DNA of 52,676 nucleotides from Limosilactobacillus reuteri (GTDB taxonomy: Bacteria > Bacillota > Bacilli > Lactobacillales > Lactobacillaceae). This document shows positions 39,633-50,487 of the stretch, in pieces. The stretch covers positions 1-52,676 of the forward strand of contig NZ_JAJGTZ010000034.1 in the NCBI RefSeq assembly GCF_020784725.1, in the 5' to 3' direction. The translations under genes were made by a program, and so were the position numbers. The notes under the pieces are model-generated. The model saw only the letters and a program-made list of their open reading frames with translations, was not told the DNA's origin and did no database searches. Each line of letters opens with the position of its first letter. Within the stretch, counting starts at the first letter, position 1.

Positions 39633-40313
39633 ATGAAAATTGCGGTGGTTGTTTTTCCAGGATCCAATTGCGATGTGGATTTATATGAAGCCCTTCATTC
39701 CGCTTGTCATGCAGATGTGGAGTATGTTTCTCACCGGCAAAAAAGTTTAGCTGGTTTTGATGCTGTGATGTTACCAGGAGGATTTTCCTATGGTGATTAT
39801 CTACGAGCTGGCGCAATTGCCCGGTTTACCAATATCATGCCTGCAATAATCAAGATGGCAAATGAGGGGAAACCAGTCTTTGGAACGTGTAACGGATTTC
39901 AAATTTTGACAGAAGCAGGTCTTTTGCCAGGTGGACTCAAACGCAATGATAGCCAACGCTTTGTTTGCAAAACTGTTCCTTTAGAAGTAGTGAACTCGCA
40001 CACTCTTTTTACTAGTCATTACCAGGATCACGAACGAATCGCATTACCAATTGCGCATGCCGATGGTAGTTACTATGCAGATGAAAAAACATTAGATGAA
40101 CTGGAAGCAAATAATCAAATTGTTTTTCGTTACGCAACTGAAAATCCAAATGGTAGTTTACGTAACATTGCTGGAATTACTAATAAGCACGGAAATGTTT
40201 TAGGCATGATGCCCCATCCTGAACGGGCAGTAGAAACTATTCTTGGTAGTACGGATGGCTTACGGTTATTTGAGTCCTTGTTAGAAAACGGCAGAATTAA
40301 AGTGGAGGCATAG
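39633..40313 (+). CDS. purQ: FGAM synthase glutaminase subunit PurQ
   Basis: This 226-residue class I glutamine amidotransferase supplies ammonia to PurL. The nucleophile cysteine is in [18 protein letters not shown] near residue 86, the oxyanion region is [14 protein letters not shown], and the histidine/glutamate pair of the triad is in [11 protein letters not shown] near the C-terminus. It abuts purS, with GGAGG inside the purS end. Confidence 0.95.
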   Translation: MKIAVVVFPGSNCDVDLYEALHSACHADVEYVSHRQKSLAGFDAVMLPGGFSYGDYLRAGAIARFTNIMPAIIKMANEGKPVFGTCNGFQILTEAGLLPGGLKRNDSQRFVCKTVPLEVVNSHTLFTSHYQDHERIALPIAHADGSYYADEKTLDELEANNQIVFRYATENPNGSLRNIAGITNKHGNVLGMMPHPERAVETILGSTDGLRLFESLLENGRIKVEA

Positions 40314-40316
40314 TTA

Positions 40317-42545
40317 ATGAAGCAAGCAATGACCCCAGAAGAGATTAAAGAAAAGAAACCATACTTAGATTGGAGCTTGACTGAAGCAGAATATGATTAC
40401 ATTCGCACTCAGCTCTTGGGACGATTACCAAATTATACTGAAACCGGCTTATTTTCTGCGATGTGGAGTGAGCACTGTTCATATAAAAAGTCAAAACCGG
40501 TTCTGCGTCTCTTCCCTAATAAAAGTGAGCGAGTATTGCAAGGTCCCGGAGAAGGAGCAGGGGTTGTTGATATTGATGATGGACAAGCAGTGGTATTCAA
40601 AGCTGAAAGTCACAATCATCCGACAACTGTTGAACCTTATCAAGGAGCGGCAACCGGTGTCGGTGGGATCCTGCGAGATATTTTCAGCATGGGGGCACGA
40701 CCAATCGCTTCCCTTGATTCCCTTCATTTCGGTGAATTAGATAATTCGACAACGCAAATGAAAGTAACTAATACCGTTCGGGGAATTGGTGATTACGGTA
40801 ATTGTATGGGAATTCCTACAATTGCGGGTGAAACAACATTTGATCCGTGCTATCAGGGCAATATTCTGTGTAATGCAATGAGTGTTGGCTTAATGGACCA
40901 AAAAGATATCCAGCAGGGTCGCGCTGCCGGAATTGGAAATGCAGTGATGTATGTCGGCGCTAAAACCGGCCGTGATGGAATTCATGGCGCTACCTTTGCT
41001 TCCGCAGACTTTAATGATGAAAATATGACGCAACGTTCGGCGGTTCAAGTTGGTAATCCTTTTATGGAAAAACTCTTATTAGAAGCCTGTCTTGACCTTA
41101 TTAGAAATCATCCAGACTGGTTAGTAGGAATCCAAGATATGGGGGCAGCAGGGATTGTTTCTTCAAGTGCGGAAATGGCTTCCGAAGGTCAAAGTGGAAT
41201 GGAACTAAACTTAGATCTTGTTCCGCAACGTGAACCCGGGATGTCGGCTTATGAAATTATGCTTAGTGAATCCCAAGAACGGATGCTACTTTGCGTAAAA
41301 AAAGGTCATGAAGAAGATGTCAAAAAGATTTTTGATTTTTACGATCTTGAAGCGGTCATAATTGGCCGGATTACTGCGGGTCATGATTATGTTCTCTTTC
41401 ATGATGGTGAAGAAGTATGTCATATCCCAGTGTCGAGTTTAACGGATGACGTACTAGAAGAAGAAAGCCTAGAAAAAAAGCCTGTGCGGATTGAATTAGC
41501 CGAACAGCAGCCAGCGTGGATTCCGGATATTGATAACGTTGCTGAAGTTTTAACTAAGTTGCTTGCTCAGTCAACAATTGCGGATAAAAGTAGTCTTTAT
41601 CAGCAATATGATTCTCAAGTACGGACAAACACAGTGGCTGGTCCCGGGAGTGATGCTGGGGTTCTGCGGATTCGTGGAACACATAAAGGGTTAGCGATGA
41701 CAACTGATGGGAACGGTCGGTTTGTTTACCTTAGTCCAGAAGTTGGTGGACAAATTGCCTTAGTTGAAGCGGCTGCCAACATAATTGCCAGTGGAGCTGA
41801 GCCGTTAGCAATTACTGACTGCTTAAATTATGGTGACCCAACTGATCCAGAAATTTTCTGGGAACTTCATCAATCTGTCCAAGGGATGGCTGATGCTTGC
41901 CGTGAATTTAATACCCCGGTTATTTCTGGGAATGTTTCTTTATATAACGAAAACAATGGGCAAGCAATTCATCCGACGCCGATGGTTGGAATGGTTGGTC
42001 TAATTAAAAATATTGATCGCGTAATTCCTTCGTTTATCCAACGCCCGGGAGATAAGGTTTATCTAGTGGGCCAAACTCATGATGATTATGCGGGGTCTGA
42101 GTTGCAAAAAATGATGACCGGCGATATTAGCGGAATTGTTAAGTCATTTGACCTTCACCATGTTCATCAATATATGCAACGGTTACTGACGACGATGGAG
42201 AACGGCCTTGTTTCCAGTGCCCATGATTTGAGTGAAGGTGGCCTCGGAGTAGCTTTAGCAGAAACGGTCTTCAAAACTGATTTAGGGTTGAAAGTTGACT
42301 TTGCTGATCAGCCAGCAGCTCGCCTGTTTAGTGAGACTCCTGGAAGACTTATCGTGACGGTTGCTCCTGAAAAGGCAACCGAATTCGAACAGGTATTAGG
42401 AAAAGATGCACACCTAATTGGAGAAGTTACAAATAGCCACTGGTTAATGGTTAAACTGGCAAATGGTGAACTCAATGAAAGTGTTGCAAAATTACAAAAA
42501 ACATGGGAGGAGGCAATTCCATGCCAACTGAAATCAAAGGATTAA
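40317..42545 (+). CDS. purL: FGAM synthase large subunit PurL
   Basis: This 742-residue small-type PurL converts FGAR to FGAM with ATP and ammonia from Pur[19 protein letters not shown] near residue 50, the [20 protein letters not shown] metal/nucleotide site, [15 protein letters not shown], and in the second half [13 protein letters not shown] and [16 protein letters not shown] mark the two PurM-like halves. Length matches the Firmicutes form that needs PurS and PurQ. GGAGG precedes the ATG. The last 25 bases overlap purF. Confidence 0.96.
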   Translation: MKQAMTPEEIKEKKPYLDWSLTEAEYDYIRTQLLGRLPNYTETGLFSAMWSEHCSYKKSKPVLRLFPNKSERVLQGPGEGAGVVDIDDGQAVVFKAESHNHPTTVEPYQGAATGVGGILRDIFSMGARPIASLDSLHFGELDNSTTQMKVTNTVRGIGDYGNCMGIPTIAGETTFDPCYQGNILCNAMSVGLMDQKDIQQGRAAGIGNAVMYVGAKTGRDGIHGATFASADFNDENMTQRSAVQVGNPFMEKLLLEACLDLIRNHPDWLVGIQDMGAAGIVSSSAEMASEGQSGMELNLDLVPQREPGMSAYEIMLSESQERMLLCVKKGHEEDVKKIFDFYDLEAVIIGRITAGHDYVLFHDGEEVCHIPVSSLTDDVLEEESLEKKPVRIELAEQQPAWIPDIDNVAEVLTKLLAQSTIADKSSLYQQYDSQVRTNTVAGPGSDAGVLRIRGTHKGLAMTTDGNGRFVYLSPEVGGQIALVEAAANIIASGAEPLAITDCLNYGDPTDPEIFWELHQSVQGMADACREFNTPVISGNVSLYNENNGQAIHPTPMVGMVGLIKNIDRVIPSFIQRPGDKVYLVGQTHDDYAGSELQKMMTGDISGIVKSFDLHHVHQYMQRLLTTMENGLVSSAHDLSEGGLGVALAETVFKTDLGLKVDFADQPAARLFSETPGRLIVTVAPEKATEFEQVLGKDAHLIGEVTNSHWLMVKLANGELNESVAKLQKTWEEAIPCQLKSKD

Positions 42546-43975
42546 ATGAAGAATGTGGGGTCTTTGGGGTTTTTGATGCGGCTAACGCTAGTCAATTAAC
42601 CTATTACGGCCTGCATACTCTTCAACATCGCGGCCAAGAAGGAGCCGGCATTGTCTCAACTGATGGAACGGAACTTTATCAGCACCGTGACCGAGGATTG
42701 TTGGCGAAAGTGTTTGCTGATCCGGCTGAGCTTAAACGATTAAAAGGAAACGCTGCGATTGGCCATGTTCGTTATGGGACAAGTGGACATAACTCGATTG
42801 CCAATGTTCAACCCTTCCTTTTTCACTTTCATGATGGTGCTGTTGCCCTCGCCCACAATGGTAATTTAACTAATGCTGTTACCCTTCGTCGTGAATTGGA
42901 AAATGAAGGGGCGGTTTTCCAGTCAGATTCTGATACGGAAATTTTAATTCACCTTATCCGGAAATATATTAATGAAGGTTTTATTCCTGCTTTGAAGAAA
43001 AGCCTCAACCTTGTCCATGGTGGATTTGCATATCTATTACTACAAAAAGATCGACTGATTGCGGCTTTAGATCCTAATGGGATTCGTCCTCTATGTATTG
43101 GAAGGTTAGAAAATGGTGGTTATGTTATTGCTAGTGAGACTTGTGCTTTAGACATTATTAATGCTCAATTTGTGCGTGATGTTTTGCCAGGAGAATTAAT
43201 AGTTATTGATAAAAATGGGTTACATATTGACCATTACACTACCCAAACTCAGCTGGCAATTTGCTCAATGGAGTATATCTATTTTGCCCGTCCTGATTCT
43301 ATTATTCATGGGGTAACGGTACATAATGCGCGGAAACGAATGGGAAGGTTATTAGCAAAGGAACATCCGGTTGATGCTGATATGGTGATTGGAGTACCTA
43401 ACTCATCGTTGTCTGCTGCTAGTGGATATGCTGAAGAAAGTGGCCTTCCATATGAAATGGGGTTAATAAAGAGCCAATATGTTGCGCGAACGTTTATTCA
43501 ACCAACTCAAGAGTTACGGGAGTTAGGCGTTCAGATGAAATTATCAGCTGTCCGCGGAGTTGTAAAAGGAAAAAGAGTGGTAGTAGTCGACGATTCGATT
43601 GTGCGCGGAACAACTTCTAAGCAGATTGTCCAAATGCTAAAAAGAGCTGGGGCTAAAGAAGTTCATATGCTTATTTCCTCACCACCATTTAAGTTTCCAT
43701 GTTTCTATGGAATTGACGTATCAACGCGTTCAGAACTGATGGCTGCTCATTACTCCATTGAAGAAATGCGGCAGTTAATTGGTGCAGATTCTCTTAATTT
43801 TTTGAGTATTGATAGTCTAATCAAAGCAATTAACGTACCAGACGCAGGAGATGCTCCTAATGGTGGACTTACCGTGGCATATTTTGATGGGAAGTACCCA
43901 ACACCACTTTATGATTATGAAAAAGGGTACTTAAAGTCGTTAAGCGAACAAGAGCGATTAGCAAGAAAGGGGTAA
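42521..43975 (+). CDS. purF: Amidophosphoribosyltransferase PurF
   Basis: This 484-residue enzyme makes phosphoribosylamine from PRPP and glutamine, the first purine step. The Ntn cysteine is exposed by removal of an 11-residue propeptide ([11 protein letters not shown] then CGVFGVFD). The PRPP motif [18 protein letters not shown] is near residue 360. Bacillus PurF has a [4Fe-4S] cluster; here CSMEY and PCFYGID cysteines remain, but the C-terminal NCGQC ligand pair is replaced by [14 protein letters not shown], so the cluster should be absent. Start is the ATG after GGGAGGAGG, inside purL. Confidence 0.95.
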   Translation: MPTEIKGLNEECGVFGVFDAANASQLTYYGLHTLQHRGQEGAGIVSTDGTELYQHRDRGLLAKVFADPAELKRLKGNAAIGHVRYGTSGHNSIANVQPFLFHFHDGAVALAHNGNLTNAVTLRRELENEGAVFQSDSDTEILIHLIRKYINEGFIPALKKSLNLVHGGFAYLLLQKDRLIAALDPNGIRPLCIGRLENGGYVIASETCALDIINAQFVRDVLPGELIVIDKNGLHIDHYTTQTQLAICSMEYIYFARPDSIIHGVTVHNARKRMGRLLAKEHPVDADMVIGVPNSSLSAASGYAEESGLPYEMGLIKSQYVARTFIQPTQELRELGVQMKLSAVRGVVKGKRVVVVDDSIVRGTTSKQIVQMLKRAGAKEVHMLISSPPFKFPCFYGIDVSTRSELMAAHYSIEEMRQLIGADSLNFLSIDSLIKAINVPDAGDAPNGGLTVAYFDGKYPTPLYDYEKGYLKSLSEQERLARKG

Positions 43976-43979
43976 GAGG

Positions 43980-45017
43980 ATGAGTCGTTATCAAGATGCA
44001 GGGGTAGATGTAAATACCGGGTACGAACTTGTTCACCGTATTAAAGATGCAGTCAAATCAACTGATCGCCCAGGTGTGATTGGAGGAATTGGCAGCTTTG
44101 GGGGGGTGTTTGACTTAGAAAAATTACAGGTGCAGCATCCAATTCTTGTCTCTGGTACTGACGGTGTAGGTACGAAACTCTTAATTGCTCAACAAATGAA
44201 TAAGCACGATACAATCGGGATCGATGTTGTCGCAATGTGCGTTAATGATGTCCTGGCGCAGGGAGCGGAACCAATAACATTTCTCGACTATATTGCGACC
44301 GGCCATAATGATCCGGCTAAGATGGCAGCAATTGTTAGTGGAGTAGCAACTGGTTGCCGAGAAGCTGGGACCGCTTTAATTGGTGGAGAAACAGCGGAAA
44401 TGCCAGATATGTATGCAGCCAGTGAGTATGACCTGGCAGGAACAGTAATAGGAGTAGCAGAAAAAGAAGAACTTCTTACCGCTGCTGGACCACAAAAAGG
44501 TGATATTTTACTTGGCCTCCCATCAAGCGGCTTGCATTCCAATGGCTTTTCCCTTGTCCGACAAATCTTATTTAAGGATAATCACGTCAAATTAACTGAT
44601 CGCCCAGAAGCATTGAGAGGAAAAACGGTCGGAGAAACGATTCTAACTCCTACTAGGATTTATGTTCGAGCGGTCTTACCACTAGTTCATCGCAAATTAG
44701 TTCATGGGATTAGCCATATTACTGGTGGCGGATTGATTGAAAATGTTCCCCGAATGTTGGGTGATAATTTGCAAGCGGTGATTGATCCTAGTCGGTGGCC
44801 ACAGCTTCCAGTCTTTGACTATTTGCGGGTGCTAGGAGGCCTTGCTAAGGAGGATTGTTTCGAAGCATTTAACATGGGAATAGGAATGGTCTTAGCAGTG
44901 GCACCAGCTCAAGTAGCGCAAGTTCAAGAGATATTAGCAAATAAAAACATGACAAGTTATCAAATTGGTTATCTTCGTCATTGTTTACCAGGTACAAAAA
45001 AGATTGTTATCAAGTGA
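43980..45017 (+). CDS. purM: Phosphoribosylformylglycinamidine cyclo-ligase PurM
   Basis: This 345-residue AIR synthetase closes the imidazole ring of FGAM with ATP. Blocks: YQDAGVDVNTGYELV, GIGSFGGVFDL, SGTDGVGTKLLIA, IGIDVVAMCVNDVLAQGAEP, GGETAEMPDMY and HITGGGLIENVPRML. It begins four bases after purF with GGGGTAAGAGG as ribosome binding site. Confidence 0.96.
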   Translation: MSRYQDAGVDVNTGYELVHRIKDAVKSTDRPGVIGGIGSFGGVFDLEKLQVQHPILVSGTDGVGTKLLIAQQMNKHDTIGIDVVAMCVNDVLAQGAEPITFLDYIATGHNDPAKMAAIVSGVATGCREAGTALIGGETAEMPDMYAASEYDLAGTVIGVAEKEELLTAAGPQKGDILLGLPSSGLHSNGFSLVRQILFKDNHVKLTDRPEALRGKTVGETILTPTRIYVRAVLPLVHRKLVHGISHITGGGLIENVPRMLGDNLQAVIDPSRWPQLPVFDYLRVLGGLAKEDCFEAFNMGIGMVLAVAPAQVAQVQEILANKNMTSYQIGYLRHCLPGTKKIVIK

Positions 45018-45026
45018 GGGTTGTAA

Positions 45027-45599
45027 ATGAGAGTCGCAATTTTAGCATCAGGAAACGGAACGAATTTTGAAGTCTTAGCACAACACTTCAAAAATAATGA
45101 TCTTCCTGGTGAATTATCATTATTATTCTGTAATCATCCAGATGCTCCGGTAATGAAAAGAGCTGCCCGGCTGGGGATTCCGGCAGAGAGCTTTACGGTC
45201 AAATCTTGTGGGGGCAAAGAGAAGTACGAAGAAAAATTATTAGGAGTATTGAAAAAGTATCAAATTGACTTTATTGCCCTTGCCGGTTATTTACGAGTAA
45301 TCGGGCCCACGATTTTGGATCATTATGCTCACCGAATTATTAATCTCCATCCAGCATGGTTGCCAGAATATCCTGGACTGCATTCGATTGAGCGGGCATT
45401 TGCTGATCAACAAGCGCAGACAGGTGTGACCGTCCATTATATTGATGCGGGACTCGATTCCGGCCCAATTATCGCCCAGGAACACGTCCCAATTTTACCA
45501 ACCGATACTATTGAAACTTTAGAAGCACGGGTTCATGAAACTGAACACCGGTTGTATCCTGAAGCACTGAAGCAGGCACTAGAAAAGGAGCAACATTAA
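45027..45599 (+). CDS. purN: Phosphoribosylglycinamide formyltransferase PurN
   Basis: This 190-residue enzyme transfers the formyl group of 10-formyl-tetrahydrofolate to GAR. RVAILASGNGTNFE at the N-terminus, ALAGYLRVIGPTIL, the catalytic NLHPAWLPEYPGLHSIERAF (Asn-His) and the aspartate in YIDAGLDSGPIIAQE complete the active site. Length fits the short bacterial PurN. The formyl donor could come from the Fhs encoded upstream. Confidence 0.96.
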   Translation: MRVAILASGNGTNFEVLAQHFKNNDLPGELSLLFCNHPDAPVMKRAARLGIPAESFTVKSCGGKEKYEEKLLGVLKKYQIDFIALAGYLRVIGPTILDHYAHRIINLHPAWLPEYPGLHSIERAFADQQAQTGVTVHYIDAGLDSGPIIAQEHVPILPTDTIETLEARVHETEHRLYPEALKQALEKEQH

Positions 45600-45602
45600 G
45601 TT

Positions 45603-47141
45603 ATGAAAAGAGCATTAGTAAGCGTTTCTGATAAGCAAAACCTGGTCCCATTCGTTAAAGGATTAGTTGAAAATGGTTTTGAAATTATTTCGACTGGGGG
45701 AACGAAGCGGGTTTTAGACGAAGCAGGAATTGAAACAATTGGTATTAAGGATGTTACTCATTTTCCAGAAATTCTTGATGGTCGTGTAAAGACTCTTAAC
45801 CCATACGTCCATGGGGGACTATTGGCTCGCCGGGACTTGCCAGAACACATGGCGACCCTCGCAAAGCTTAATATTACGCCAATCGATTTAGTCTGCGTTA
45901 ACCTTTATCCATTTAAAGAAACGATCGAAAAACCGGGAGTGGAATTAGCCGATGCAATTGAAAACATTGATATTGGTGGCCCTAGCATGGTCCGCTCAGC
46001 TGCTAAAAACTATCATGATGTAACAATCGTGGTGGACCAAGCCGATTACGATGAAGTCTTAGCCCAGATCAAAGAAGATGGCGAAACATCATTAGCAACC
46101 CGAGCACGCTTAGCAGCGAAAGCCTTTCGTCATACGGCAGCCTATGATTCTCTCATCTCTCAATACCTTACAAAACAGACAGGACTTGAAGATCCAGAAA
46201 AATTAACTTTAAGCTGGGATTTAAAAGAAACAATGCGTTATGGTGAAAATAGTCACCAAAAGGCTTGGTTATATGAAGACGCGCTCCCTAAGGATTTTTC
46301 AGTTTTACAGGCTAAACAATTACATGGTAAGAAGCTTTCCTACAATAATATTAAAGATGCTGATGAAGCATTACGGTGCATTCGCGAATTTGATGAACCA
46401 ACAGTTGTAGCGATGAAACATATGAACCCATGTGGCATTGGTCGAGGGGAGAGGTTGGTTCAAGCTTGGGATCGTGCCTATGAAGCTGACCCTGTTTCTA
46501 TTTTTGGGGGAGTGATTGCTCTTAATCGCCAGGTTGATTTAGCTACCGCCGAGAAAATGCACAAAATCTTTTTAGAAATTGTCATTGCCCCCGGCTTTGA
46601 CGATGATGCATTTGAGTTATTGGCAAAGAAGAAAAATATTCGTTTGTTGAGTCTGGACTTCAGTAAGAAGGATGAACCAACTAAACATGAAGTTGTTTCA
46701 GTGATGGGTGGAATGTTGTTGCAGGAACAAGACACGCTTAAGGAAGATTACCACGACTGGCAATGTGTTACTGAAAAGCAACCAACAGAGGAACAGCTTA
46801 AGACATTAATGTTTGCCTGGAAAGCAGTTAAGCATGCCAAATCAAATGCGATTGTCTTAGCAAATGATGAGCGGACATTAGGGGTCGGAGAAGGTCAACC
46901 TAACCGAATTGATTCATTAAAAATTGCCGTAAAACATGCTGGCGAGGCGATTGATGATCGGACAGTGATGGCATCGGATGCTTTCTTCCCATTTGGTGAT
47001 TGTGTTGAATATGCGGGCCAAAATGGCATTAAGGCGATTGTTCAGCCAGGGGGATCAATTCGCGATCAAGAATCAATTGAGATGGCGAATAAGTATGGAA
47101 TTGCAATGGTCACAACAGGTATTCGTCATTTTCGTCATTAA
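45603..47141 (+). CDS. purH: Bifunctional AICAR transformylase / IMP cyclohydrolase PurH
   Basis: This 512-residue enzyme performs the last two steps to IMP. The N-terminal MGS-like cyclohydrolase domain (1-200) has [28 protein letters not shown] and [18 protein letters not shown]. The C-terminal transformylase domain has [11 protein letters not shown], the catalytic [29 protein letters not shown] and [14 protein letters not shown]. Length is standard. Three bases separate it from purN. Confidence 0.96.
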   Translation: MKRALVSVSDKQNLVPFVKGLVENGFEIISTGGTKRVLDEAGIETIGIKDVTHFPEILDGRVKTLNPYVHGGLLARRDLPEHMATLAKLNITPIDLVCVNLYPFKETIEKPGVELADAIENIDIGGPSMVRSAAKNYHDVTIVVDQADYDEVLAQIKEDGETSLATRARLAAKAFRHTAAYDSLISQYLTKQTGLEDPEKLTLSWDLKETMRYGENSHQKAWLYEDALPKDFSVLQAKQLHGKKLSYNNIKDADEALRCIREFDEPTVVAMKHMNPCGIGRGERLVQAWDRAYEADPVSIFGGVIALNRQVDLATAEKMHKIFLEIVIAPGFDDDAFELLAKKKNIRLLSLDFSKKDEPTKHEVVSVMGGMLLQEQDTLKEDYHDWQCVTEKQPTEEQLKTLMFAWKAVKHAKSNAIVLANDERTLGVGEGQPNRIDSLKIAVKHAGEAIDDRTVMASDAFFPFGDCVEYAGQNGIKAIVQPGGSIRDQESIEMANKYGIAMVTTGIRHFRH

Positions 47142-47156
47142 AGCTAGGAGGGTATC

Positions 47157-48416
47157 ATGGAAAAGCGGGTCAACGTATTAGTTGTAGGTGAAGGTGGTCG
47201 TGAATTTGCCGTGGCGAAAAAATTACAAGAAAGTCCCCGTGTTAGGCAAGTTTATTGTGCGCCAGGCAACGTGGGGATGTCGACGGTAGGAGTAGTTCCC
47301 ATTGCAATTGCGGAAACTGACTTTGCTAAGCTGATTCAATTTGCTAAAGAACATAATGTCGCGTGGACATTCGTGGGCCCTGAGGATTGTTTGGTTGATG
47401 GGATTGTTGATGAATTTAAGGCCGCTGGATTAAAGGTTTTCGGTCCTGATGCGCGGGCTGCCCAATTAGAAGGTTCGAAAGACTATGCCCTTAATTTTAT
47501 GAATAATTATCACGTTCCCACTGCCCGCCATGCGACATATCGGGATCAAACAGCAGCGATTAATAACGTTGGGCAATTTGGCTTTCCGGTAGTAATTAAA
47601 GAAAATGGTTTAGCTGGTGGTAAGGGAGTTGTCATTGCAAAAGATCGTGCGGAAGCAATTAAGACAATCAAAGAAATGTTTGTCAATGGTCAGGCGCGCC
47701 TTGTGATTGAAGGGTGTTTATCAGGTCCTGAATATTCAATGTTTGTTTTAATTAGTAATGGCCACTACCGAATTTTGCCCATGGCTCAAGACCACAAACG
47801 AGCCTTTGATGACGATAAAGGTCCTAATACTGGGGGGATGGGGGCTTATAGTCCCTTGCCACAACTTTCCTCAGCCGTTCGTCAACAGATGATTGATGAA
47901 GTACTTAAGCCAACAATTGATGGCTTGGTGGCTGGCGAGTATCACTACCATGGGATTTTATATATTGGCCTTATTTTGACTGATGATGGTCCCAAAGTGA
48001 TTGAATATAATGTTCGTCTAGGTGATCCAGAGACCCAGGTGATTTTGCCCCGCATGAAAACCGACTTGTTCGAACTTGTAGATGCAGCAATTAATGATCG
48101 ACCATTACCAGAAGTTGAAGAAAATGAAGATGCTTGTTTTGGCGTTGTTTTGGCATCAAAAGGCTATCCAACTAAGCCAATCCATGGACAAAAGCTGGGA
48201 ACATTTCCCGTTGATCCCAATGTTACTATTGATTACGCAAATGTTGCTGGAACAATTAATGACTTAAAAGGTGCAGGTGGACGTTTACTAATGGTGATCG
48301 GGAAAGATGATTCTCTTCAAAAAGCCCGCGATCACGTTTATGGCTACTTGCGCCAGCTTGATGAACCTGAATGTTTTTATCGTCATGATATTGGTGCAAA
48401 AGCTGGACTGCAATAA
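47157..48416 (+). CDS. purD: Phosphoribosylamine--glycine ligase PurD
   Basis: This 419-residue ATP-grasp enzyme makes GAR from phosphoribosylamine and glycine. VLVVGEGGREFAVAKKLQES at the N-terminus has phenylalanine where most family members have histidine (GGREHA). The ATP-grasp loop FPVVIKENGLAGGKGVVIA, DHKRAFDDDKGPNTGGMGAY and the metal site VIEYNVRLGDPETQVI are typical, the last again with V-R where many have A-R-F. AGGAGGG precedes the ATG. It is the last gene of the operon; no strong terminator is seen before gpmA. Confidence 0.95.
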   Translation: MEKRVNVLVVGEGGREFAVAKKLQESPRVRQVYCAPGNVGMSTVGVVPIAIAETDFAKLIQFAKEHNVAWTFVGPEDCLVDGIVDEFKAAGLKVFGPDARAAQLEGSKDYALNFMNNYHVPTARHATYRDQTAAINNVGQFGFPVVIKENGLAGGKGVVIAKDRAEAIKTIKEMFVNGQARLVIEGCLSGPEYSMFVLISNGHYRILPMAQDHKRAFDDDKGPNTGGMGAYSPLPQLSSAVRQQMIDEVLKPTIDGLVAGEYHYHGILYIGLILTDDGPKVIEYNVRLGDPETQVILPRMKTDLFELVDAAINDRPLPEVEENEDACFGVVLASKGYPTKPIHGQKLGTFPVDPNVTIDYANVAGTINDLKGAGGRLLMVIGKDDSLQKARDHVYGYLRQLDEPECFYRHDIGAKAGLQ

Positions 48417-48511
48417 TTTCTTCATCACTATTGGCATTTGCAGGGGAATGGATTAAAATAATATGGTAATGCTGTTTATAGCGATTTTAAGAAGAAAGAG
48501 GTCAATTGAAC

Positions 48512-49198
48512 ATGGCTAAATTAGTATTAATTCGTCACGGTCAAAGTGAATGGAACTTATCTAACCAATTTACTGGTTGGGTTGATGTTGATTTAAGTGA
48601 AAAGGGTGTTGAACAAGCAAAGAATGCTGGTAAAGCCCTTAAGGAACACGGCATTGAATTTGACTACGCATACACTTCTGTTTTGAAGCGTGCTATCAAG
48701 ACTTTGCACTATGCTCTTGAAGAATGTGACCAATTATGGATCCCTGAATACAAGACTTGGCGTTTAAACGAACGTCACTATGGTGCACTTCAAGGCCACA
48801 ACAAGCAAAAGGCCGCTGAAAAGTACGGTGACGAACAAGTTCACATTTGGCGTCGTTCATACGATGTATTACCTCCATTGCTAAGTGCTGACGATGAAGG
48901 TTCTGCTGCAAAGGATCGTCGTTACGCTAACTTAGACCCACGTGCTATTCCTGGTGGTGAAAACTTAAAGGTTACTTTGGAACGTGTTATTCCATTATGG
49001 CAAGATGAAATTGCACCAAAGCTTTTGGACAACAAAAACGTTATCATCGCTGCCCACGGTAACTCTCTTCGTGCATTGAGCAAGTACATCGAAAACATTT
49101 CTGATGAAGACATCATGAACCTTGAAATGGCTACTGGTCAACCAGTTGTTTACGACTTCGATGACAAGCTTAACGTATTAAGCAAGGAAAAGTACTAA
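48512..49198 (+). CDS. gpmA: 2,3-bisphosphoglycerate-dependent phosphoglycerate mutase
   Basis: This 228-residue glycolytic enzyme interconverts 3- and 2-phosphoglycerate. The phospho-histidine motif [12 protein letters not shown] is at the N-terminus, followed by [13 protein letters not shown], the [10 protein letters not shown] arginine region, [15 protein letters not shown] and the second histidine in [12 protein letters not shown]. Start is the ATG after AAAGAGGT; an in-frame TTG two codons upstream overlaps nothing useful. Codon use shifts to CGT, GGT, AAC and TTC, as in highly expressed genes, unlike the purine genes before it. Own transcription unit with terminator. Confidence 0.96.
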   Translation: MAKLVLIRHGQSEWNLSNQFTGWVDVDLSEKGVEQAKNAGKALKEHGIEFDYAYTSVLKRAIKTLHYALEECDQLWIPEYKTWRLNERHYGALQGHNKQKAAEKYGDEQVHIWRRSYDVLPPLLSADDEGSAAKDRRYANLDPRAIPGGENLKVTLERVIPLWQDEIAPKLLDNKNVIIAAHGNSLRALSKYIENISDEDIMNLEMATGQPVVYDFDDKLNVLSKEKY

Positions 49199-49223
49199 AA
49201 TAAATTTACGATATTAAATTTGG

Positions 49224-49260
49224 AGAGGCGGGAAAGTTAAATTTCTAACGCCTCTTTTTT
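49224..49260 (+). terminator. Intrinsic terminator after gpmA
   Basis: AGAGGCG pairs with CGCCTCT around an 18-base loop, then TTTTTT. Confidence 0.8.
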
Positions 49261-49302
49261 GTAGCCTTTTTTGAAAAAATATTGAAGATATTGGCGAATA
49301 AA

Positions 49303-49330
49303 TTGAGCTTATAGTGAGTTGTGGTATGAT
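49303..49330 (+). promoter_or_regulatory. Promoter of the DUF975-like gene
   Basis: TTGAGC (49303-49308) and TATGAT (49325-49330) with a TG-like extension and 16-base spacer. Confidence 0.6.
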
Positions 49331-49365
49331 TAACATCAGAATCTAATAAGGTGGAGAGAATTTAA

Positions 49366-50412
49366 ATGAAAATGGAAAAACAACGAACACTCCCAATGAA
49401 GGAATTTTTTCCTTCATTGAAAGAACTGGTAAAGCCTAACTATTTAAAGGCAATGTGGCCAGTTGCAGGGGTATCAATTATTTTTATTGCTTTAGTAGCG
49501 ATCTTAGCACTCCTTAATTCAAATATTGCTGCCTCATTGAGTATGACAATGATGATGGTAATGTACGGAATGGCTTCCCCAGTTGCAATCTTGTTCTCAT
49601 TATTAGAAATTGTGGGGATTGTCGCAATTATTGCTGCGTTAGCTTTCTTCTATACTTTCTTTGGCGTTGCTACTCAATATACATACCAAGATAAGATGGC
49701 TCATCCAGAACAACCAGTTAGTGCTGGCTCAATCTGGATGCACTATAAGCACTTGCGAAAGAATCAAGTATGGCGGATCGTGCTTTATATTGGATTGTTC
49801 ACTTTCTTATGGAGTTTACCACTCAACATTGTTAATGCATTGCTCTTGCCACGTTTATCAGGCGTTGCTGCTGTTTATACTGGGTGGGCAATTCGAATCC
49901 TTAACGATATTGTTGTATTGTGGAAGAGTATCGAATATTCGCAGTCATACTTCCTTTATCGTGAAAAACAACCACAATTCCTTGGTCAATCAATGCGTTA
50001 TGCCTTAACTGCTAGTCGGCGGTTCATGACTGGTCGAAAGTGGAACTACTTTGTAATTCTGTTTGTTTTAGAATTCCTTCCAATTTTTATCTGGACCTTA
50101 ATTTTGGGTGGATTGGCATTTTACGGTGTTTACACGGCAACTTATGTCCTCACTTATATCGGAATCGTCTTAGTGATTGTTGGTATTTCCTGCTACCTTC
50201 CAGTGGTATATGCAATTCTTGCTTTGTACTACAACAAGGCTCGAGCAGGAATGGAAATGGATGTGCTCTTCAAGGATACTTTTAAGCCAGTAGCCGAATT
50301 AACCGGTGAAGCTTATGTTCATGAAGTATATGTAGAAAAACAACCAAAAGAACAGCCATCACCAACTGTTAAGCGGGATGATGAAAAAGAAACACGAAGC
50401 AAAAAAAGATGA
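49366..50412 (+). CDS. DUF975-like integral membrane protein
   Basis: This 348-residue protein of unknown function has about six to seven hydrophobic segments (residues 35-55, 60-80, 85-110, 140-160, 230-255, 260-290) and a charged cytoplasmic C-terminus rich in Lys, Glu and Arg (EKQPKEQPSPTVKRDDEKE). The segment IEYSQSYFLYREKQPQF, followed by ALTASRRFMTGRKWNYF, resembles the conserved block of DUF975 proteins, in which a pre-helix YS-x-AF-Y motif precedes a G-x-K-W stretch. The match is from memory and moderate. GGTGGAG precedes the ATG. Monocistronic between a promoter and a bidirectional terminator. Confidence 0.65.
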   Translation: MKMEKQRTLPMKEFFPSLKELVKPNYLKAMWPVAGVSIIFIALVAILALLNSNIAASLSMTMMMVMYGMASPVAILFSLLEIVGIVAIIAALAFFYTFFGVATQYTYQDKMAHPEQPVSAGSIWMHYKHLRKNQVWRIVLYIGLFTFLWSLPLNIVNALLLPRLSGVAAVYTGWAIRILNDIVVLWKSIEYSQSYFLYREKQPQFLGQSMRYALTASRRFMTGRKWNYFVILFVLEFLPIFIWTLILGGLAFYGVYTATYVLTYIGIVLVIVGISCYLPVVYAILALYYNKARAGMEMDVLFKDTFKPVAELTGEAYVHEVYVEKQPKEQPSPTVKRDDEKETRSKKR

Positions 50413-50419
50413 ATAGTGA

Positions 50420-50465
50420 AAAAAGAGGCTGAGAAAAAATTTATTTTTTCAACAGCCTCTTTTTT
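50420..50465. terminator. Bidirectional terminator
   Basis: AAAAAGAGGCTG pairs with CAGCCTCTTTTT, with T-runs on both strands. It would end the membrane protein gene on the + strand and the putative structured RNA on the - strand. Confidence 0.8.
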
Positions 50466-50487
50466 ATACGAATCTTGTTACGATATC

